A DNA stretch of 64,000 bases from Chromera velia (taxonomy: Eukaryota; Sar; Chromeraceae): NCBI GenBank assembly GCA_018398765.1, contig JAHBMJ010004640.1, positions 1 through 64,000 on the forward strand, in the 5' to 3' direction. Position 1 is the first letter of the stretch; each line of letters starts with the position of its first letter. The notes under the pieces are model-generated. The model searched no databases. It was given only the letters and a program-made list of their open reading frames with translations, and was not told where the DNA came from. Positions 55,060-64,000 of the stretch are shown here, piece after piece. Position numbers and translations under genes: made by a program.

Positions 55060-56911
55060 CCAGTTTTCTTCTGTTGGCTTCAAGGCAGCAAAAGAAAGTA
55101 CGGAATGACAGGCCCCTGCATGCCTCTCCCTTCTCTTCTCTTCTCTTCTCTTCTCCTCGTCTCTCTTCTTTCTTTGCTCTTTTCTGTTCAAGTGGACGGA
55201 TGGATGAATGCATGGATTGATGAAGGATGAATTGATGCACGCAAAGTGACGACAGAAGGCTGTCTGTCTGTCAGTGAAAAGACGGGATTTTGGAGCGCCA
55301 TCGATCAGTCGATGGATCGACTTAATTGATGTTTGTTTCCTCACGTCGTCGCTTCAATGCACATGAGGTGGTTTCTTCTGTTTGTTCAGTACTTCTGCTA
55401 TGTCCGTGTGCGGTGTCTTTGCATGATCCACTCACTCAAAGGGGTTTGATGTTGAATTTGGAAGGGTGATCGATGAGTAAGTGTGGTGGTGCGTGAGCCT
55501 CAGAAGGAAGTCCTCTGGGACGTTTCTGCAAAGGGACAAGCGATGTGAATTGTTGTCGCAATATTGAGCGACTTGTGTCTTCACTGGAATGCTTTGACGT
55601 GAATTTCTTACTCTGAGGTGGCGATTGTGGCTCCTTCTTTGCACGGATTTAAGAACAACAGGTTTTGAATTGAAGGATGAACAAAAGAGTGATGTTCAGA
55701 AAAAAAAAAAAAAAAGAGCAGCGAGGAGGATACTACCTATGACTACATACCTATAACTACTTAGTCTAACCATATCATTGGCGAAAGAAGCGGTTGTGGC
55801 CGCAGTACGGGCTGTGGAGGAGGAAAGCGATTGGGAATGAGAGATGAGTTATAGTTGCGACTCGGCAATCATAAAACTAGTAACTAGTTACTCTCAAACT
55901 AATATAAACGACAAACATATAGTGCAAAGATGAAAATCTGAGTCCAAAAAGAAGGGGGGGGGGGAAACCTAAAAAATTAAATTCAATTGATTGATTGATT
56001 ATCGTAACATGCTCTACCATGCTCGTTAAGGAGGCAGGACTTATATTTAATATTAATAACTATTTAGAACCTCAAAATGATAACCAATTCGTGGCTGACA
56101 ACAATTTTTGAGGCCCGATTTTTTCGCTTTTTTGAGTATCGCGAGCGAAATTGCGGGGCCACTGCACCCGCAGCAACGACATGCCGTCTCCATGCCGTCT
56201 CCGGCCGTCGACTTCGACTCAGCAATGCTTAGTAGACGCCATCTTCCCTGAGTTCTGTTGATATCTCTCATCTTCGACCTCTACGTTCTCTAGTTCAACG
56301 AAAAACGGAATCATGCATGGACCCTGTTTTTCCGTGTGAGTCTATCTGATCGTTTGCCTCCCTGGCGAGAAGCGTGACTACTGTCGAAGCGAGACGGCCA
56401 GGCCTGACGGTATTAGGTTTTTTGATTCTGCAAATATCAATAGTTTATCTTGGTTTTTTGTTTGGAGTGTCCTATTTGTACGCCTTTCTATTTGATTTTG
56501 CTTCGTGCTCAGAGACCTCACTGACTCAGTTCAATCAAACAGGATCCGCCCAACCAGAAACGATCCTGAGGTTCTTTAAGTGAGCGTTCAAGAAAGAAAG
56601 ATGCCCGAATTGATTGACTCTCATGACTCTTTGCACACTCTGTTGAGGGCTCTAGTCTGCTCTGCGGACGCTTACAGAGAAGACTCAGCAGAAGCGTACC
56701 CGTATTTTATTCTGGAGAAGACGTGGAAGGATGGACGCTTCATTCCTCACGAAACTCCACACACTGACGGTGTTGAGATCTATACAGAAAAAGAAGGATG
56801 GGAACAACCCCTCAACCACAAGCTGGATCGTTCCCTTCCGGCATGGTGAATTAATGCCAGTGATGAGGATCATAGTAAGCCAAAATCTCTCAATGATATT
56901 TCAAAGTTTGA
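54613..56911. other. Intergenic, becoming AT-rich; two weak reading frames near 56.3-56.85 kb
   Basis: Mostly simple-sequence DNA and non-coding. Two adjacent plus-strand frames deserve mention. 56374-56583 has a hydrophobic stretch (LTVLGFLILQISIVYLGFLF) but no ATG. 56601-56849 starts with ATG and is protein-like (YPYFILEKTWKDGRFIPHET). They may be pieces of one small membrane-protein gene, but I could not link them with GTNNGT/TGCAG splice sites. Confidence in either as a gene is low. Confidence 0.35.
54935..55055. repeat. Compound (CT)n-(CG)n-(CA)n-(GA)n microsatellite
   Basis: CT, then about nine CG dinucleotides, then CA, then GA in direct succession, downstream of the CPBP gene. The alternating purine-pyrimidine CG/CA core could adopt Z-DNA. 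Confidence 0.95.
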
Positions 56912-56919
56912 CTCATTCA

Positions 56920-58522
56920 TAGTGACCATGTTTGATTTGATTATATTTGATTTGATTTGATTTGATTTGATTTGATTTGAGCTTCAACCTCAAATATTTG
57001 ATATTTGAGGTAAGATTTGAGGTTAACCTCTTAGGGTTCCTCACTGAGTCACTGACTTACTATCACTCTGATCATTTTTCTGATGACAATAGTTATCAGA
57101 ACATTTCTGATGTGTGTTTCAAAAATTTAAAAAAAAATATATATAATTATAACTTATCAGTTCCGTAAAAAAAATATGCCTGTGTGGCAGTGTATATACA
57201 CTAGTCACTGAGACTCACTCTTGTACTAATAGAGATTAAGAACGTAAAATTGATATATTTAAAATTGTATATGACTTTTTGTTGATACGATAAAGTTAGA
57301 GCACGTACCAAAATTGAGGTGACAATCACTCAGCTTTATGGTACTTCCTTTTCCTCTTCTTCATGATCACTTTCTTCAATGTGAATCGAATTGATCGGTG
57401 GTGGGAGCTGCTGAGAGCTTTTTCTCTGGCTTTTCGGTTTTCTAGGAGTGGGTGCTCTTGGGCTTCTATTCGGTTGTGGAGAGATGACAACGGGGTGAGA
57501 CGGAGAACCACGCACACGTTTGCTATTGCTGTTGGTGTTGGAACCGTCTTGTTTCTGGGTAGCTAAGCATCCAGAGTTAGTAAGTTCGGCTACCCTCTGT
57601 GCCGCACCAGGGCCAACAACAAGCCCCTTGTGTTGGAGGTGAATATAGAGAGGTCGGTAGCCTTCCTCACCTGGAGTGATGACTTTCTCAGGAGGGGGAA
57701 GTTTCCCCCCAACCTTGATTCTCTTCTTATGCGTCTCTGTATATGGTGCAACCACGGCTTCTGCTTCATCTTTGGTGGGGAAAAACGTTCGCACGTCAGG
57801 CTACTTCGTCCCCCCTGCCCCTTCCGATGACTTTTCCTATCTTTCTTGGAGCAGCTACACATGTTTGTCAGACGTGATCGTCAAACCATACTGATTGATG
57901 AGGTGGGTTTGAAAAGAACTGCTTGCCGCTGCTGCATACTCACAGCCATAAATAGTTTCTCCTTCCCTCTCGGCTCCTTGTATTTTCACCTGACACTGAA
58001 TCACATTTGCCCCCTTTTGCACGGACTATACTTTTTTTGCGTACCCGGCTCTAAAACCAAATGCCTCTTTCTTCCCGTTCGACCCTGTCGGATTGTATGA
58101 CATGTCTTTACGGGGTGTAAAATGTTGGCAGACGCTCAAAAAGGGGGCTGTAAAAGATGTTCCAGCACCAGAAAAGTCAACACAGCTGTTCGGCAAAACG
58201 TTCAGCTGATCGGTTTACCTCTGTATGAAATAAAAGGGGGTGAAACGTCAATTTCAGTGCAGCTCAAAACGTTTTTTTTTTGAGAGCAAACCATCAAGAT
58301 TTAGGTTTTTTCTTTTGAATCAGCATGCGTGACGGATCGGTACTTGCAAAAGTTTTTTCGGGACCTTCATATTTGAGGTTGAAAGTCATATTAATCAAAT
58401 ATTTGATCATATTTGATAGGTCTTTAAACACTAGGTCCTCCCTGACTGGATATTTGATTTGAGCTTAAGCCCTACCTTAAATCAAATTAAATCAAATCAA
58501 ATCAAATCAAAAATGGTCACTA
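56920..58522. mobile_element. 1,603-bp hAT-like element carrying an unrelated reading frame
   Basis: The ends are TAGTGACCAT (56920) and ATGGTCACTA (to 58522), perfect 10-bp inverted repeats that continue imperfectly as TTTGATTTGATT arrays. CTCATTCA stands at both 56912-56919 and 58523-58530, an exact 8-bp target duplication. TAGTG fits the hAT terminal pattern YARNG. A shared subterminal word, TTCAACCTCAAATAT, occurs in inverted orientation near both ends. No hAT transposase motif is visible; instead the minus strand holds the reading frame described separately. Non-autonomous, possibly with captured sequence. Confidence 0.9.
57336..58205 (-). pseudogene. Cargo reading frame inside the hAT-like element, unrecognised
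   Basis: Three protein-like blocks lie in order on the minus strand: 58205-58032 (VDFSGAGTSFTAPFLSVCQH, ATG at 58103, MSYNPTGSNGKKEAFGFRAG), 57995-57861 (YGCEYAAAASSSFQTHLINQ, YGLTITSDKH) and 57800-57336 (VRTFFPTKDEAEAVVAPYTE, PGEEGYRPLYIHLQHKGLVV, then a Pro/Ser/Lys-rich basic tail ending EEEEKEVP and a stop). They can be joined in phase by a 36-bp and a 60-bp intron, but the donors (GTATAG, GTGTAG) are unlike those of host genes. Read without splicing, the first two blocks share one frame interrupted by a single TAG. It is either an intron-bearing captured host gene fragment or a decayed element protein. Confidence 0.5.
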
Positions 58523-58530
58523 CTCATTCA

Positions 58531-59769
58531 CTTTCTTTGCTCTAAGTAATTTTAGTCGCCTCGGGGGGCAGTTCAGCTCTGCTGAGATTAGCCAAGAGGC
58601 CCTGAGATCGCACGCACTTGCATATAACGCATTTTTTTATTTTGGGGGGGGGGATCGGTTCTATCTCTGTCACGTTCGGTCAGTGTTGCCCGAGTTCCAA
58701 AATATGCCCCTCAAGCAACTCGCACGGAGCCGTGATCGCACGTGCCTTACTTACTTTGCGCATGCATGTCCCTCAAGTATAACTTGCACGGAGTTGCCAG
58801 TACACATGCATATATGATGCGCACGGTCCCGAAAAGCATACTTCGCGCGTATTGCCGTGGCCCTTGCCCCATGGCAGCACATAAAACATGCCTAAGCCTG
58901 CGATGGTGTGCATCAATCAAATATGAGCGGACCCCCTAAATGGCCCCCCGAGGCACTCACCCAACTGGTTAGGTATATCCCATATTATAATCAATCAATT
59001 AAATTTTATATAAAAAATGATATTCCGCAGCAACGACTTATTATATATATTAGTTTTAAAAAACAAATAAATGGACTTAGCAACAGACCCGGCAGTTGTT
59101 TATGAACGAAACATAGAGAAGGATGTAACCCGCTAGGCAACCCAGTGTTTGTTCTTTAATTCCTAATGGCTCATAAACGAATTACTTGGTTTGATTCACA
59201 TGCGCATTCGTGATGAGTGCTAGGATGAGTGTTGCAGTTTCAGTGACGCGTCTTCTGGCAACATTCCCTCTTTCTTCCACCATGGATTTCCAGCCTCCAC
59301 GTTTCGCAAAGGATAGCGAGTTGCCAAGCCAAGAGTGCAACACAAAGGAAGGAAGAATTATGGGTAGCGACTATCACTGCAGCCACGCTGTGTTGAGACG
59401 AATAGAGGGACCCCAGCGCTCACCGAAAGAGAACTTCCGAGGTCAAACTCAACACCGACTGCACGGATTTGACGCACGCCCACAACAGGACAAACACAGG
59501 AGAAAGATGGCAGGGATGGCCATATGCTGATTACTTCGCGACCATATTTCATCAAGAAAGACTCAGAGAAGAAACACTTCGAGGAGAAGAACGAAAAAGT
59601 AGGACGACGACGCAAAAGCACGCCGACGCCTGAGAAGAAAGGGGGCGAAGATTCAGACTGTCGGAGAAGAGGTCCCTCAAAAGAAGAGCATACACAAAAG
59701 GGTGCATAGACATGCAAAACAGGTGATCTAAGGAAGGAAAGCAAAGCATGGGTCCGAAAAGCGTTGCTA
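58531..59769. other. Intergenic
   Basis: AT-rich to about 59,150, then gene-like. CCCTCAAGCAACTCGCACGG (near 58713) and CCCTCAAGTATAACTTGCACGG (near 58769) are a local duplication. The last 500 bp are probably the 3' UTR of the lectin-like gene, which is read leftward. No exon identified. Confidence 0.5.
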
Positions 59770-63722
<3,953 letters not shown>

Positions 63723-64000
63723 CTGCAGACAGGCCACACAGGGAAAGAGACACAGCAAGGAGCCATAAAAGCAGCATTTAATGTACAACTTTTTTCCTTG
63801 CTTGAGGAGAGTCAGCGAAACTCGCGAGACTGCCAAGGCCTGTCGATTCAGAAATGTGAACCATGTGATGCAACAAGCTTTGCTTTCTCCTTCTGTTTCT
63901 TCTTCTTCTCCTCCTTCTTCTGCTTCCGGTCTTCTCTCCCACCACTCTGTCTCCCTTGGAGCATCCACCCGTTCTTCTCCTTGGTTCTTTCTCGCTAACT
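63723..64000 (-). other. Upstream flank of lectin-like gene; Lys/Glu-rich frame
   Basis: Two minus-strand frames are open. One is Lys-rich (DRKQKKEEKKKKQKEKAK) and could be another exon. The other runs straight into the first assigned exon without an intron. I cannot decide between them; the true start is probably beyond 64000. Confidence 0.35.

Overview
The window is nuclear DNA from a protist. Genes are far apart and split by GT-AG introns, microsatellites are abundant, and GC-balanced coding blocks alternate with AT-rich islands. A plastid-type bipartite leader (signal peptide followed by an Ala-Phe junction) on one protein, a 115-kDa-class NAD-glutamate dehydrogenase, a WNK kinase and a DUF3638 giant protein together suggest an alga with a complex red-derived plastid. 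A chromerid alveolate such as Chromera velia is my best guess; this is inference, not proven. I rebuilt exons by hand from reading frame, splice sites and phase. In every complete multi-exon model the exon lengths sum to a whole number of codons.

Layout, left to right. 1-7415 (+): C-terminal part of a DUF3638/DUF3645 protein. 7.4-14.4 kb: intergenic, with a 645-bp MITE-like element. 14.4-25.3 kb (-): a nine-exon, 2,941-residue WNK-type kinase with an OSR1_C/PF2-like domain and a C-terminal peptidoglycan-binding-like domain. 26.3-31.7 kb (+): an F-box protein, divergent from the kinase. 35.97-38.29 kb (-): a 667-residue multipass membrane protein. 39.3-43.9 kb (+): NAD-specific glutamate dehydrogenase, divergent from the membrane protein. 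46-52.4 kb: an unstable tract of gene fragments and duplications, with an 857-bp hAT-like insertion whose empty site survives in a paralogous copy. 53.1-54.6 kb (+): a predicted plastid CPBP intramembrane protease carrying two C-terminal EF-hands. 56.92-58.52 kb: a 1,603-bp hAT-like element carrying an unrecognised reading frame. 59.8-63.7 kb (-): at least nine small exons of a protein with an R-type (ricin B-like) beta-trefoil lectin region.

The genes do not form a pathway. The novel points are three domain architectures (WNK with PF2 moved about 1,070 residues downstream plus a PGBD; CPBP protease with EF-hands; lectin with acidic inserts), several TIR elements with 8-bp target duplications, and a strongly biased 5' splice site, GTNNGT, paired with TGCAG acceptors.
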